The translations under genes were made by a program, and so were the position numbers. This document shows, piece by piece, positions 31,901 through 43,796 of a stretch of DNA of 64,000 nt (position 1 is its first letter; every line of letters begins with the position of its first letter). The stretch comes from Microglena sp. YARC (taxonomy: Eukaryota; Chlorophyta; Chlorophyceae; Chlamydomonadales; Chlamydomonadaceae): the NCBI GenBank assembly GCA_022414725.1, contig CM039464.1, positions 11,888,810-11,952,809 of the forward strand, written 5' to 3'. The notes under the pieces are model-generated. The model had not been told where the DNA came from, made no database searches, and saw only the letters and a list, made by a program, of their open reading frames with translations.

Positions 31901-34900
31901 GCTTGCGCTCGCTGGGAGTGACTGGGGGACTCGTGACCAGGGAGTAGATGTCATCGCGTTTTTGAGTGGCTTTGGTACTGCATATGATGGCCGTGTTTGC
32001 AAAAATGATGGGGGGTATCCTATACGCAGATTGGGTTGTTGGCTGGGGCTCGCTGGGAGTGACTGGGGGACTCGTGACCGGGGAGTAGATGTCGTCGCGT
32101 TTTTATCGGTCGTCACTTCTTCGGGGGTGTGACTGACCTCTACGCGGCTTCTAGTTTTGACCGCTTCCCTTTCTAGTAGTGACCGCTTTCTTCTAGTTTT
32201 GACCGCTTGCCTGACCGTGCAAAAACACTGCACCAAGTCATAGTAAACGGGGGCAACCAGTTTGGCCTGGATATTTTGGCCTGGGAATTTTAGCTTGGGG
32301 GGCACCAGTTTGGCCTGGGTGTTATGGCCTGGGTATTTTGGCTTGGGGGGCACCAGTTTGGCCTGGGTGTTATGACCTGGGTATTTTGGCTTGGGGGGCT
32401 CTAGTTTGGCCTGGGTGTTATGGTCTGGGTATTAGGGCCTGGGTATTTTGGCTTGGGGGGCACCAGTTTGGCCTGGATATTTTGGCCTGGGTATTTTGGC
32501 TTGGGGGGCACCAGTTTGGCCTGGATATTTTGGCCTGGGTATTTTGGCTTGGGGGGCACCAGTTTGGCCTGGGTGTTATGGCCTGGGTATTTTGGCTTGG
32601 GGGGCACTAGTTTGGCATGGGTGTTATGGCCTGGGTGTTTTGGCTTGGGTATGGGGGCATCAGCCTGTTCCCTGTATTTATGTATTGGGTACTTAGGTTG
32701 CAGGCAGGACACAACAAATGCACCATGTGTAGGGTTACCAAGGGCAATATCAGAGGATATATCAACAGTTATTACTACATTTCGTACGATATTGTCAGCC
32801 CTATGTATATGTGAATGAATGTATGTATGAATACAAGTAATAATAATATAATAGCTGTGGGTCTGTGGTATGGAATCAGACAGCTCAAGCTCACAGCATC
32901 AATGCATGTCTCCAGTACTCGCCGGTAGACATTATTGATGGGGGGCGGGTCACCCCGTTGTCTGTTTAACCGACCAATGACTGAGAAGAAGCCTGACACG
33001 TTAGCTATGGTCTCGTAACTAACTGGCTTCGGTGAGCTCGATTCCGTTGCCAATACTCTCCGTCAATTTTCCGCGTCGCTTGCAACGCTGCCTAGGACGT
33101 GTCTTGTCAGCTACGAGTAGCAGCTTCTAGGCAGCTCCCTGAGCCAGCCACTGGGCTAAGCTCCAAGATTTCGTTAGTTCTAGACAGCGGATTCTGTCAG
33201 CTTCCAGTCACACTAGGTTGCATTAGCTTTGGTTGAATAGCCAGTCAGGGGAGCGTCCTAAGGTGTTGCTTTTAGCTGAAAAGAAAAACACTGATGTCTC
33301 CACCCGAATGCCAGATGCTAGATTGGACACAATTCTACGCCTTGCAGTTTTTCTTTTGGGCTACTTGTAGCAGCTTCTAGGTAGCTACGAGCCAGGGCTC
33401 AGGGCTAACCCCTTAGATTTCATGAGCACTGGTAAGTTAACCATGTCAGCTGTCAGATGTACCAGCTTGCGCTAGCTTTGATCAAGTAGCCAGTCAGGGG
33501 AGCTGTCCAGAAGCTGCTACATTTAGTCTGAAAGATTAACACTGACGCCTTGGATGTGCACATATAATATTTGAACCCTAGACAGGAGGAGCCCAGGCCT
33601 CCATTTTTTTAGTAATGCCAGTCGATTAACCTGATAATGGGGCTATAATGGCATGATTCATAGCTATGTTTTGAGCTAATGTTTTAGTCATCCTGCCCTA
33701 GACATTCCTTAGTTTGAGGACTGCAGCCTGCCCAGGGCAGTTTGTTCACTTGATTTTTTCAATCTGTAAACCTGCCCACTATGTTGAGGTACCAGCTCGG
33801 TTATAACCATTCGATACCAGCCTAGGGTTCAGGGCTCATTTTGATCCTCCTTGCCATCTCCCTTTGCAGCAACAACTGTACGACAAGGACAATGAACTGA
33901 GCCATGCATATCGCAAACTTGAGGCGAGTGCTTCTGAGCGTGTGGCGTTGAGAAAGGCTAACCTACAATTGCAAGAGGAGCGCGAGATGATCCAGAACAG
34001 GCTGTCGCTCGGTGAAGGTGCCAAGATGCTTCAGGTCAGTTAGTAACTTTAAAGCACTAACTATTCTATGACTATAGTCGGTTACTAACTTCAAATGTAC
34101 TCATTATTCAGCTCAGTTACTAAGTTAAAAGTACATGCTAAAAAACTGAAAATAAATTTCTTAAGCTGAAGTCGCACTATAATGTAAGAAGTAAGACGAA
34201 CAAACGTAGCACTAGAACTAGTAGGACAGCAAACGAGTTAGACAAGCAATCAAAACGCTTAACCAAGGAACTCTGAAACTGACTGAAGTAGTAATGCTTT
34301 CATTTTGGGCTTTTGACATTTCGCTGCTTTTACGCAGCCTACTCTTTTGTAGGAGTGTTAACGCCATTCGAACTGAATCCTCGGTGTCGCTCGTTTGTTT
34401 CGGGAGACCCACCTCCTGGGGTGAAAACCCTTTCACAACTAAAAAACCATCTGCCCTCTAAAACATACTCGAACGTGATGTACAAACTGGTTTTAATCCA
34501 GAACCAGTCTGTGCTATGCGTTCGAGTATTTTTCAGAGGGCAGATGTTTTGTTTTGTTTTTGAAACTGGCAAACTGACACTTCGCTGCTTCTAAGCATCT
34601 TCCCTTGCTTGCCGTTCATCAAAACCTATTATAAGGTTTGCTTGGCTTGCCGTTGATCACCTGGCTTGCCGGTCATCAAAACCTAGCAGCTTCTATGCAT
34701 CTGCCCTGGCTTGCCGTTCATCAAAACCTTATGTAAGGCCATGTCCCCAGAAGTGAACACAATCAGTTTTCCAGTACTGCTCAAATCTTCAGTTTCTTGG
34801 TTGTTTCTTGTGTTGGGTGGGCAGGCTGGGTAGATAAAGTAAGAAATAGTACGCCTTATTACGAGGCGTGAGGTTGAGGGGGGCAGCCCATTTGCTTTCA

Positions 34901-35268
34901 CCGGGGCTAACCACCAATAGGGGAGGGGGTGGCTATCATCCCCCTGGAGGAGGGTTTGGGGCAGGCTGGGTAGTTACAGAGGACTCCTCATTTTTCTATC
35001 CCACGAACACACTGGCAATCCTCTCGGCCATCTCTTACCAAAACCTTTCCCATGTATCTGGCTTATCCTTCGCAGACCTAAACCTCCACCCCTCCACTGT
35101 CCCTAGGGCAATAGTGATGATGTGGCGTTGTCGGAGCCTCCCTCGGAGTTGCCCGTGGCCCACTACTCCCCCCCTGATGATGCCATCAAGGGCTCTGAAG
35201 CAGATGCCAAGTCAGCCACAATTGCTGGAGTCCAATTTGCGAACCTCATCAAATTGTGGCCTCACTAA
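28972..35268 (+). CDS. Coiled-coil protein, four exons (5' part not found)
   Basis: Exons 28972-29118, 29763-29942, 33870-34034 and 35107-35268, all phase 0 with CAG or TAG acceptors and GT donors; the last ends in TAA. Together they give 217 residues. Exon 1 (49 residues) opens TNFFYFDPENPDNVVEVKAA and has an APAPASPARRK stretch. Exons 2 and 3 (60 and 55 residues) are charged helix, for example STMQQKLAVQLESERQRVM and LRKANLQLQEEREMIQNRL, and look like a coiled coil. The last exon is acidic, with SEPPSELPVAHYSPPDDAIK and FANLIKLWPH at the end. I do not recognise the family. No start codon exon is identified. A conflicting candidate terminal exon lies at 36600-36689. Confidence 0.6.
29130..29272. 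repeat. Dispersed repeat family I, copy 1
   Basis: TAGCCTAGCCAGGCCGCC then GGCATCATATGATATAATAT and a CCGCTCCCTAGT end. A second copy is at 60745-60805. Repeated CATATGAT palindromes make the segment self-complementary. Confidence 0.5.
29950..30668. repeat. 48-bp and 30-bp tandem array, starting at a splice donor
   Basis: The unit is TTGGGGGGCACCAGTTTGGC plus CTGGGTGTTATGGCCTGGG plus TATTTAGGC (48 bp), with a shorter form lacking the GTTATGGCC step. It begins within about ten bases of the donor at 29943 and fills the first part of that intron. A second block of the same unit lies at 32262-32650. Confidence 0.9.
31135..31770. repeat. Direct duplication of about 190 bp
   Basis: TAGTAGCTACGAATCCGAAT through GGTCTGAGAGCTACTAAT occurs at 31143-31318 and 31578-31754, about 435 bp apart. 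The copies are some 95% alike by eye. This lies in the sequence that separates the two 48-bp arrays. Confidence 0.75.
31828..32110. repeat. Direct duplication of about 138 bp
   Basis: Two adjacent copies share GATGGCCGTGTTTGCAAAAA, CCTATACGCAGATTGG and CGCTGGGAGTGACTGGGGGA. They follow each other head to tail. Confidence 0.8.
32262..32655. repeat. Second block of the 48/30-bp array
   Basis: The same TTGGGGGGCACCAGTTTGGC and CTGGGTGTTATGGCCTGGG units as at 29.95-30.67 kb, about nine copies. It suggests that one array was split by the 1.6 kb between the blocks. Confidence 0.85.
32950..33101 (+). repeat. Dispersed repeat family B, copy at 33 kb
   Basis: AAGCCTGACACGTTAGC, GTCTCGTAACTAACTGGC, TTCGGTGAGCTCGATTCC, CCGTCAATTTTCCGCGTCGC and GCTGCCTAGGACGTGTCTTG run directly into a family A MITE. 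Confidence 0.7.
33102..33285 (+). mobile_element. MITE family A, fused to repeat B
   Basis: CAGCTACGAGTAGCAGCTTC, GAGCCAGCCACTGGGC, TCTGTCAGCTTCCAG, GAATAGCCAGTCAGGGGAGC and a TTAGCTGAAAAGAAAAACACTG-type right end. The sequence ATGTCTC follows the right end and also occurs at 32911, before repeat B, which may mean that B and A moved as one unit. Confidence 0.75.
33345..33544 (+). mobile_element. Complete hAT-type MITE, family A, with 8-bp duplication
   Basis: It runs from CAGTTTTTCTTTTGGGC to GTCTGAAAGATTAACACTG, 200 bp. The flanks are identical: ACGCCTTG at 33337-33344 and at 33545-33552. The long inverted arms (GTAGCAGCTTCTAGGTAGCT against AGCTGTCCAGAAGCTGCTAC) make it a foldback. There is no coding capacity, so it would rely on a hAT transposase made elsewhere. 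Confidence 0.9.
34325..34447 (+). repeat. Dispersed repeat family D, copy 1
   Basis: It contains CTACTCTTTTGTAGGAGTG, ACGCCATTCGAACTGAATCC, GGGAGACCCACCTCCTGGGG and CCCTTTCACAACTAAAAAA. Other copies are at 52365-52480 and, inverted, at 49197-49315. About 110 bp are conserved. Class unknown. Confidence 0.65.
34448..34546 (+). other. Long near-perfect hairpin in an intron
   Basis: The 5' arm CATCTGCCCTCTAAAACATA then CTCGAACG pairs with the 3' arm CGTTCGAGTATTTTTCAGAG then GGCAGATG: 28 positions with two mismatches. An inner stem (AACTGGTT against AACCAGT) extends it to about 45 bp around a small loop. It could be a small-RNA precursor or a tiny foldback element. No target duplication is obvious. 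Confidence 0.5.
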
Positions 35269-35815
35269 GGGTCTCTGGAGGGCTGCCCCCATCAAGATAT
35301 GGCCTTGATACGGAGTCTGTCTGACTGAAGGGTTGACCTCATCCGGATATGGCCCTAAACCCAGATCCCTTAAGCCAATATGGGGTCAGTCCCTCTCGAG
35401 GGGTGACTCCATCAACAGGTGGCCTTGATAAAGGGTAGGCCTGGCTGATATGTTGATCTCATCAAGACGTGGCCTCGATAAGTGGTCAGACTGACTTAAG
35501 GGCTGACTCCATCAATAGGTGCCCTTGATAAGGTGTATGCCTAGCTGATAGTTGGTATCAGCAAGACGTGGCTCATTAAGCTGTCAGACTGGCTTAAGGG
35601 CTGTCCTTATCAACATATTGCCTCGATAAGGGGTCCTTCTGGCTGAAGAGGTAAACTGGTCAAGATACGGCCTCGGTTAGGGGTCAGTCTAACTGAAGGG
35701 CTGGTATTAGCAAAAGGTGGCCTCAATAATGGGTATGTTTCCTTGACGGGTTGGTCTAATCAAGATGTGGCATTAAAAAGGGTCTGTCTGGCTGAAGGAA
35801 TGAGCTGTTTTAATT
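35269..35815 (+). repeat. Array containing a gene's last codons and stop, about 60 bp
   Basis: About ten units carry CATCAAGATGTGGCCTCGAT, AAGGGGTCAGTCTGACTG and AAGGGTTGACCTCATC. The 3' end of the exon ending at 35268 (CATCAAATTGTGGCCTCACT, then AAGGGTC) is the first of these units. The array therefore begins inside the coding end. Confidence 0.75.
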
Positions 35816-36020
35816 TATCCCATCTGGATGATCTGATCTAGATGGTGTGGGTGATCTGATCTACATAGTGTGGGTGGTCTGATCTAGATGATGTGAGTGG
35901 TCTGATCTAGATGGTGTGGGTGATCTGATCTACATAGTGTGGGTGGTCTGATCTAGATGATGTGAGTGGTCTGATCTAGATGGTGTGAGTGGTCTGATCT
36001 AGATGGTGTGGGTGATCCAG
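35816..36020. repeat. Tandem repeat of TCTGATCTAGATGGTGTGGG
   Basis: About eight units of some 24 bp with TGATCTAGATGATGTGAGTGG variants. Confidence 0.85.
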
Positions 36021-36036
36021 ACCACCTATGCAAGCT

Positions 36037-36400
36037 ATGGACATTTGCTGCGGCCAAGCTGTTCTCGGCTGCAGCAAATTTCTAGATAATGAGTGTAGCG
36101 TGCAATCACATGGGTGTCTACAGTTGTTTTTACATTTCCAGGTCTTACTCGGCTGCAGCAAATTTCTAGATAATGAGTGTAGCGTACAATCACATGGGTG
36201 TCAACAGTTGTTTTGACATTTCCAGGTCTTACTCGGCTGCAGCAAATTTCCAGACAATGAGTGTAGCGTGCAATCACATGGGTGTCTACAGTTGTTTTTA
36301 CATTTCCAGGTCTTACTCGGCTGCAGCAAATTTCCAGACAATGAGTGTAGTGTGCAATCACATGGGTATCTACAGTTGTTTTGACCTGTCCAGGACTTAA
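36037..36400. repeat. Tandem repeat, about 84 bp, four units
   Basis: Units of TCGGCTGCAGCAAATTTC, AGATAATGAGTGTAGCGTGC, AATCACATGGGTGTCTACAG and TTGTTTTTACATTTCCAGG. Confidence 0.9.
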
Positions 36401-36599
36401 TTAGGGTGTTTGAATAGCACACTCGTGTTTGGCTAAGTTATGTTGTGGTGAAGTGGGGTGAGCTTGAATTTATTTTGATGTAGTGGATGATGTTCTAATG
36501 GTCTCTGTGTTTGTTTACAGTCCTGTGGTCGGTGATTTCTATTGAATCATTCATTTGATGCGTATATAATTATTGCATGGGTGTATTTAGGGTGTGCAG

Positions 36600-36689
36600 G
36601 TCTTGCTGAAAGCAGCAAGCTACGCAGCCAATTACACTGACAAATTCGTAGATGGCGATAAAATGCTGAAGACCCTCGTGTTATATTGA
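36600..36689 (+). CDS. Possible terminal exon of an unknown protein
   Basis: After GGGTGTGCAG the frame VLLKAASYAANYTDKFVDGD continues with KMLKTLVLY and a TGA stop: 29 residues, phase 0, with no low complexity. It could be an alternative end of the coiled-coil gene, since that gene's exons are also phase 0, but the exon at 35107 stops in frame. It may instead belong to a separate gene. Without transcripts I cannot decide. Confidence 0.35.
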   Translation, partial: VLLKAASYAANYTDKFVDGDKMLKTLVLY

Positions 36690-36984
36690 TACTGTTTATT
36701 GTCTCTGATCCATCTGCCACCTGTATGGTTGTTCCTCTGCCAGTTTCATAGCTGAAAGGAGCACGGTTCACAACTGAAAGGAGCACGGCATGATAACATT
36801 GGAGCTATCTAGGTTTTAAGTTGTTGATTTATTGTGGTCACCTGATATTCGTGTTCAACAGGCTAGAGCAAGTCTTCGACTCTTTTTTCATTTGACTGGC
36901 AAGCTGAAAACAATGTAAACAAGCTATAGCATGTTTTAGCAACTGCGTCCATTTTCCATGAACAGGTCTCGACAAAGCACTGTT

Positions 36985-37155
36985 TTGGGGTTACCTGTTT
37001 GTCCGTCCGACCTACAAATTGAAGCCTGACAGGACAGCTTACTGTCTCATAACTTACTGGCTTCGGTCAGCTCCATTTCCGTTGCCACCTGTCGTTCCAT
37101 TGCTAACACACTGCTTATTTTCCGCAACGCTTGCGACGCTGCATAGGACTTATTT
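36985..37155 (+). repeat. Dispersed repeat family B, copy at 37 kb
   Basis: GTTTGTCCGTCCGACC, GAAGCCTGACAGGACAGC, ACTGGCTTCGGTCAGCTCC, CGTTGCCACCTGTCGTTCC and CGCTTGCGACGCTGCATAGG. No MITE follows this copy. Confidence 0.7.
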
Positions 37156-37904
37156 TCAAGTTGAAATGGAAATATTACTTGGCAAAGGGGTCCATGGTTG
37201 GAAACTACGGTACCGGTATGTAGTACATGAGCCATGATTTCATGTTGGATTCTGGTTTGATTGCCGTACGTGAATTGGGCAGTACCTTATGCCAGGCTGC
37301 TCGCTGTCAACATGCCTGGTTAACAGAAATACGATATTATGATTGTATGGGAATTTAATACTACTTCCCCACCCACCGACACTTGAATTTTGAAGCGGTT
37401 TATCAGTCGTTAGGCTGCCCTTTGGAGCAGATATGGGCAGCAAAGACACTATTAGCTGGAGTGACCCACCTTGGGATGAGACCTTGAACTTAGTTACCAG
37501 TACCGGTATGTAACTACGTACCTCCAGGCTCCAGCCTCCAAGGCTACTTCCCGTGACCATCACAATTGTAGGTAGACTGGGGGGGCGAAAACTAATCATC
37601 GCTGTTCCTTACCTTCTCGATTCGGCCGTCTGGCGACGAAGAGAAGAGCATTTAGCTACCATCTGTTCACCCCACATGGTTGAGAAGTCCGCGAACAATA
37701 GCCAAGCTGTAGATCAGCCCCCCAACTGAGCCCCACTATGCACAGGAGAGTACTGCTGTACTGCGGATAAGGACCCCCGAGTCGCGAGTCTTCGCTCCAA
37801 TCGCCCTCCTATGAAGGCCTTGCTTCAATGCACTCGAGCGCATTCGTCTTGGGTACTAGCGGCATCTAAAGGAAATAGTGACTTCTAAGATCCCCGTTGC
37901 ATAA
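37156..37904. other. Spacer before CWC15
   Basis: No exon is seen. The CWC15 promoter and 5' untranslated region must lie near the right end, but I find no clear TATA element. Confidence 0.4.
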
Positions 37905-40842
37905 ATGACAACAGCACATAGGCCAACATGGGCTCCCGCGGTAGGTGGCGAGGAGCAGGGAGGCATGCGCATGTTCGTCGGGAGCAAAATGCGCAGCGCC
38001 AAGGATCAGGCTGGGCATACCAAGCTGAAATTCAGGTACTGCACCCTTGGCCTCTCTCCTTTTCCTTTCCCCTCTCCTATCCCGTTTGTACGTCCTGAAG
38101 AGACCACAATCCCGATTAGGAATTGTATTATGCAAACGGTCTGCAAACGGATAGACGCTTACGACGTGCAGAACTACGAAACAATTCTTCTTCTTCTTCT
38201 TCCCCCGTTTCTCTCAGCCTTTCCCATGCTCTTTAAGCAACGCCTCCGCGAGTCTTGCTCCCTCCCTCCCTCCCTCCTTATTTCCTTTCTTTCTATGCTT
38301 CCGGGGGTGCTCCTAACAGTGCCCCCCTGCGAAGCGTTCAAAGAGTGGGATTTAACAAACGAATTACTGGAGTTTCTAGCCCTCGTCCAGCCTTAGCTGC
38401 TTCCCTCCAAAGTCTTGACAATACCTATGGAAGGCCAGTCAAACCAACCAACGAACGAACGGGAAAGCAGAAGAAGGATGAGCAGATCGGTCGACAATCA
38501 ACAGCTGTTGGTAAAGCAAGCTTTATTCCAAATTTATAAGCACTGTAGTATTAACAGGCTGTTTTTACCTCCCCTTACCGGCCTCTCCTGCCTGGCTCAA
38601 CATAAGCTGGATTATTGTCCCTCCTCCATGCTACTACCTCATCTATTTCATCCCTCGTTCAGCCGATTTTGTCCAACCCAATTGATTTCCCCCACCCCAC
38701 CCCACCCCAATTGATTTCCTCCACTCCTCAATATCATCCATTTCCTCCTGTAATCACCACCGCGCTCACATTTGATGACCAATTCGCTCACGCCCCAGTT
38801 GATTACCCCCAGCCACCCCTCCCCACCCCACCCTCCCAGTCATCACCACCTCTCCAAACCCATTGAACCTCTCCAAACTGAACTACCATCTCCAAATCCA
38901 TCGAACCTCTTTAAACCCACTGAACCTCTCCGCACCCACACCTAGGCAATTTGGTCAGAACTCCAAGGCGGAGATAGCAGCCAAGGATTTGAGGGCTGAG
39001 TTGGAGATAAATGAGAGGAAGGCAGCCAAGAAAGAGGGCATTGATTTTGAAGGTGAGGGTGCATGGGTTAGTGGACTCATGCATTGTGGGAGTTGATAAG
39101 TTTGGTCAGAACTCTAAGGCGAAGATAGAAGCCAAGGACTTAAAGGCTAAGTTGGGAGGAGAAAGAGAGTAAGGCAGGCATGAAAGAGGGCATTGATTTT
39201 GAAGGTGAGGGTGCATGGGTTGGTGGACTCATGCATGCTGGGAGTTGGTAAGTTTGGTCAGAACTCTAAGGCGAAGATAGAAGCCAAGGACTTAAAGGCT
39301 GAGTTGGGAGGAGAAAGAGAGGAAGGCAGGCATGAAAGAGGGCACTGATTTTGAAGGTGAGGGTGCATGGGTGCATGAGTTGGTGGACTCATGCATAGTG
39401 TGAGTTGATCAGTTTGGTCAGAACTCCGGGTGCATGCTCACCACACACTCACCACACACACACCACTCCACTCACCACACACCGCCTTATCCCTGTCATG
39501 GAACGCAGAGGAGAGGAAGAAGGATCTGTTGTCGATGTCCTCAACCACCACCGCTTGCACTCGCAATGCTTGCTCACTGTGCTCCACACCACATACCACA
39601 CACGCCACTACACACACTACACACACAACACACCACTCACCACACGCCGCCTTGTCCCTGTCATGGAACGCAGAGGAGAGGAAGAAGGATCTGTTGTTGC
39701 TAACTGGGGAAGCAGATGCTGGGGGGAGCGCGTCCAGAGCACCGCCGAGAGCCTTGGTACCGAAAGCAGCAGATGCTGATGACGAAGATGAAGATGCAGA
39801 ATCGAGCAGCAGTAGTGATGGCGATGATTCGGTGAGACAATCAATTCATTTTTATGAGGATGAGGATGAGGATTATTATCATTATTATTATTATTAAGAT
39901 GATTCGGTGAGACCATGAGATTATAATAATAATTATTATATTAATAATAGTAATACTATTAGTATCATCACCATCATCACCACCATCATCATCACCATCA
40001 TCACCACCATCAGCACTACCGCCGTCATCACCACCGCCGTCATGATCACCACCATCATCACCACCACCATCAGCACCACCTCCATCATCATCATCACCAC
40101 CATTATCTTCACCATCTCCTCCACCATCATCACCATTAATACCACCATCAGCACCATCAGCACCATTAGCACCACCAACAGCACCATCAGCACCATCAGC
40201 ACCACCATCAGCACCACCATCAGCACCATTACCACCACCATTAGCACCACCATCACCAGCATCACCACCATTATCATCACCAGCACCACCACCATCAGAA
40301 CTATTACCACCACCATCATCATCACCACCTTCATCATCACCATCATCACCATCATCACCATCATCACCATCATCACCACTACCATTATCATCACCACCAT
40401 CATCACCACCGCCACCATCACCACCACCATCATCGCCACCACCATCACCACCATCATCACCATCATCACCACCACCACCATCATCACCACCATCATCACC
40501 ACCACCATCATCACCACCACCATCATCACCATCATCGCCATCACCATCACCACCACCACCATCATCACCACCACCACCATCACCACCACCATTATCATCA
40601 CCACCATCATCATCACCACCACCACCACCATCACCACCACCATCATCACCATCATCACCACCATCATCACCATCACCATCCTCAGCACCATCATCACCAC
40701 CATCATCACCATCATCACCACCATCATCACCATCACCATCCTCAGCACCATCATCACCATCATCACCTTCATCATGATTATCATCATCACCACCATCACC
40801 ACCATCACCATCACCACCACCACCACCATCACCACCACTATT

Positions 40843-40885
<43 letters not shown>

Positions 40886-42850
40886 CCACCACCACCACCA
40901 TCACCACCACCATCACCACCACCACCATCATTACCACCACCATCATCAACATCATCAACACCACCATCATCACCATCACCATCCTCATCATCGTCATCAT
41001 CATCACCATCACCTTCATCATGATTATCATCATCGCCACCATCACCACCACCATCATCACCACAACTATCATCACCAGCATCATCATCACCACCACCATC
41101 ACCACCACCACCTTCATCACTGCCATCATCACCACCATCACCACCTCCACCATCATCGCCATCACCACCACCACCATCATCACCACCACCCTTATCACCA
41201 CCACCATCATCACCCCTGCCATCATCACCACCACAATCACCACCACCACAATCATCACCACCACCTTCATCACCACCACCTTCATCACCACCACCATCAT
41301 CAGCCCCGCCATCATCACCACCACCTTCATCACCCCCACCGTCATCACCCCAACCATCATCACCCCCGCCATCATCACCACCACCTTCATCGCCATCACC
41401 ACCACCACTATCATCACCACCACATTCATCACCACCACCATCATCACCCCCGTCATCATCACCACCACCATCAAGATCACCACCATCATCACCACCACAT
41501 TCATCACCACCACCATCATCACCCCCGCCATCATCACCACCACAAGCACCACCACCACCATCATCACCGCCTCCATCATCATCATCATCACCACCATTAT
41601 CTTCACCATCTCCTCCACCATCATCACCATTAATACCACCATTAGCACCATCAGCACCACCATCACCATCAGCAGCAACATCAGCACCACCAGCAGCAAC
41701 ATCAGCACCACTGCCACCACCATTAGCACCACCATTAGCACCACCATCATGACCACCATTACCATCATCATCATCATCAGCAGCACCATCAGCACCATCA
41801 GCACCATTATCATCACCTCCATCCTCATCTCAACCATCACCACAATCATCACCACCACCATCATCACCACCATCATCACCATCATCACCACCACCATCAT
41901 CACCATCATCACCATCATCACCATCATCGCCACCGCCACCATCATCACCACCATCACCACCATCACCACCACCATCACCACCATCATCATCACCACCATC
42001 ACCACCACCATCATCACCATCATCACCACCATCATCACCATTACCATCACCATCACCATCCTCATCACCATCATCACCATCATCACCTTCATCATGATTA
42101 TCATCATCACCACCATCACCACCATCACCACCATCACCATCACCACCACTATCACCACCACTATCATCATCATCATCATCATCACCATCATCATCATCTT
42201 CGTCATCATCATCACCACCACCATCACCACCACCATCATTACCACCACCATCATCACCACCACCATCGTCACCATCATCAACACCACCATCATCACTTTC
42301 ATCATGATTATCATCATCGCCACCATCACCACCACCACCATCACCACCACTATCATCACCAGCATCATCATCACCACCACCATCACCACCACCATCATCA
42401 TCACTGCCATCATCACAACCATCACCACCTCCACCATCATCGCCATCACCACTACCACCATCATCACCACCACCTTCATCACCACCACCATCATCACCCC
42501 TGCCATCATCACCACCACCATCATCGCCACCACCATCATCATCACCACCACCTTCATCACTACCACCCTCATCACCACCACCGTCATCACCACCATCATC
42601 ACCACCATCACCACCACCATCATCACCATCACCACCACCACCATTACCGTCATCATCATCTTCTCCTAGCGCAGCATCACGAGGAAGAGATCTTGGCCGA
42701 GCTTAGCGCGACGTAACTATATTATGTGTTGGACCAAGGGGGGGGCACGAAAAAAGATTTCGTACCGCATGTTCGATACGGATAGAAAACCTCAAGCAAT
42801 AGTCGATACAAAAAAAATCAGGTCGATACACCCACAGACAGCCGAGATAA

Positions 42851-42885
<35 letters not shown>

Positions 42886-43757
42886 CCGGCCGTTTTCCGA
42901 ACTTTATTTGTACTTCATGTAACTTTCTTGCCAGTGCGAATTTCTGAGCGTTAAGAGCACCATCGAGAAGGGCTCGGCGAGACGAGCAAGAATCTGCAAT
43001 TGTTAGTCGATTACACCCAGTGTGTAATTGGTGGGTGCCCAGGAAGGCACATCCAGGCTGGACGCCAGGTTGGATGCCAGGCTGGACATCACCTACACCT
43101 ATGCGCCCAGCGTCGCACGAGCGGCAGTTAGGCTGAAAAACGCGCAACGCGTTCGTATGCGCTTTCTGAATTCTGGTCACTGACGAGGTTCCTAAAGCAG
43201 TCGAGTCTGGGGTCTAGCCCCCCCCCCCCCCCCCCCCCCCCCTTACACCCTCCTCCACCCCTTACACCCTCCTCCCCCCCCCCCCCCCTTAAACCCACCT
43301 CCACCCCCCCCCTCCACCCCTTACACCCTCCCCCCCTTACACCCTCCTCCACCCCCCCCCCCCCCCCCTTACACCCTCCTCCACCCCTTACACCCTCCTC
43401 CCCACCCACCACACACAAACACACCATCACCCCCACCCACACCCACCACACCCTAGCAGATCCTCAGGCTCCAGAATACAATTTGAGTCAAAGAAAACCA
43501 TGATAATGATGGTGATAAAGATAGATAGACAGACAAAATAACGCCTTCAGTCCTTTTCATACATGGGTGATCTCCTCCGAGGGCGCGGACCACTGAGCTA
43601 CCCAAGAAAGTTGTACAAATACTAAAAACTGAATAATTTCGTCCAAACTTGATATTTTTTATGTTTGGTTGTATGGTTGGAAAGGTCTTGACGAGATGAT
43701 GCTCATGGACCCCCCTTTCGCTATGTAATACTGTCTGGGTGTCCAGATATGAAGCCT

Positions 43758-43796
<39 letters not shown>

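Noticed and set aside
34325..34447. Polymerase III B box in repeat family D
   Set aside because: AGTTCGAATGG on the minus strand matches 8 of 11 consensus positions but no A box lies at a fitting distance.
39936..42669. Open frames of 875 (+) and 907 (-) codons
   Set aside because: They encode only I/T or M/V strings from a triplet repeat that lies inside a CWC15 intron.
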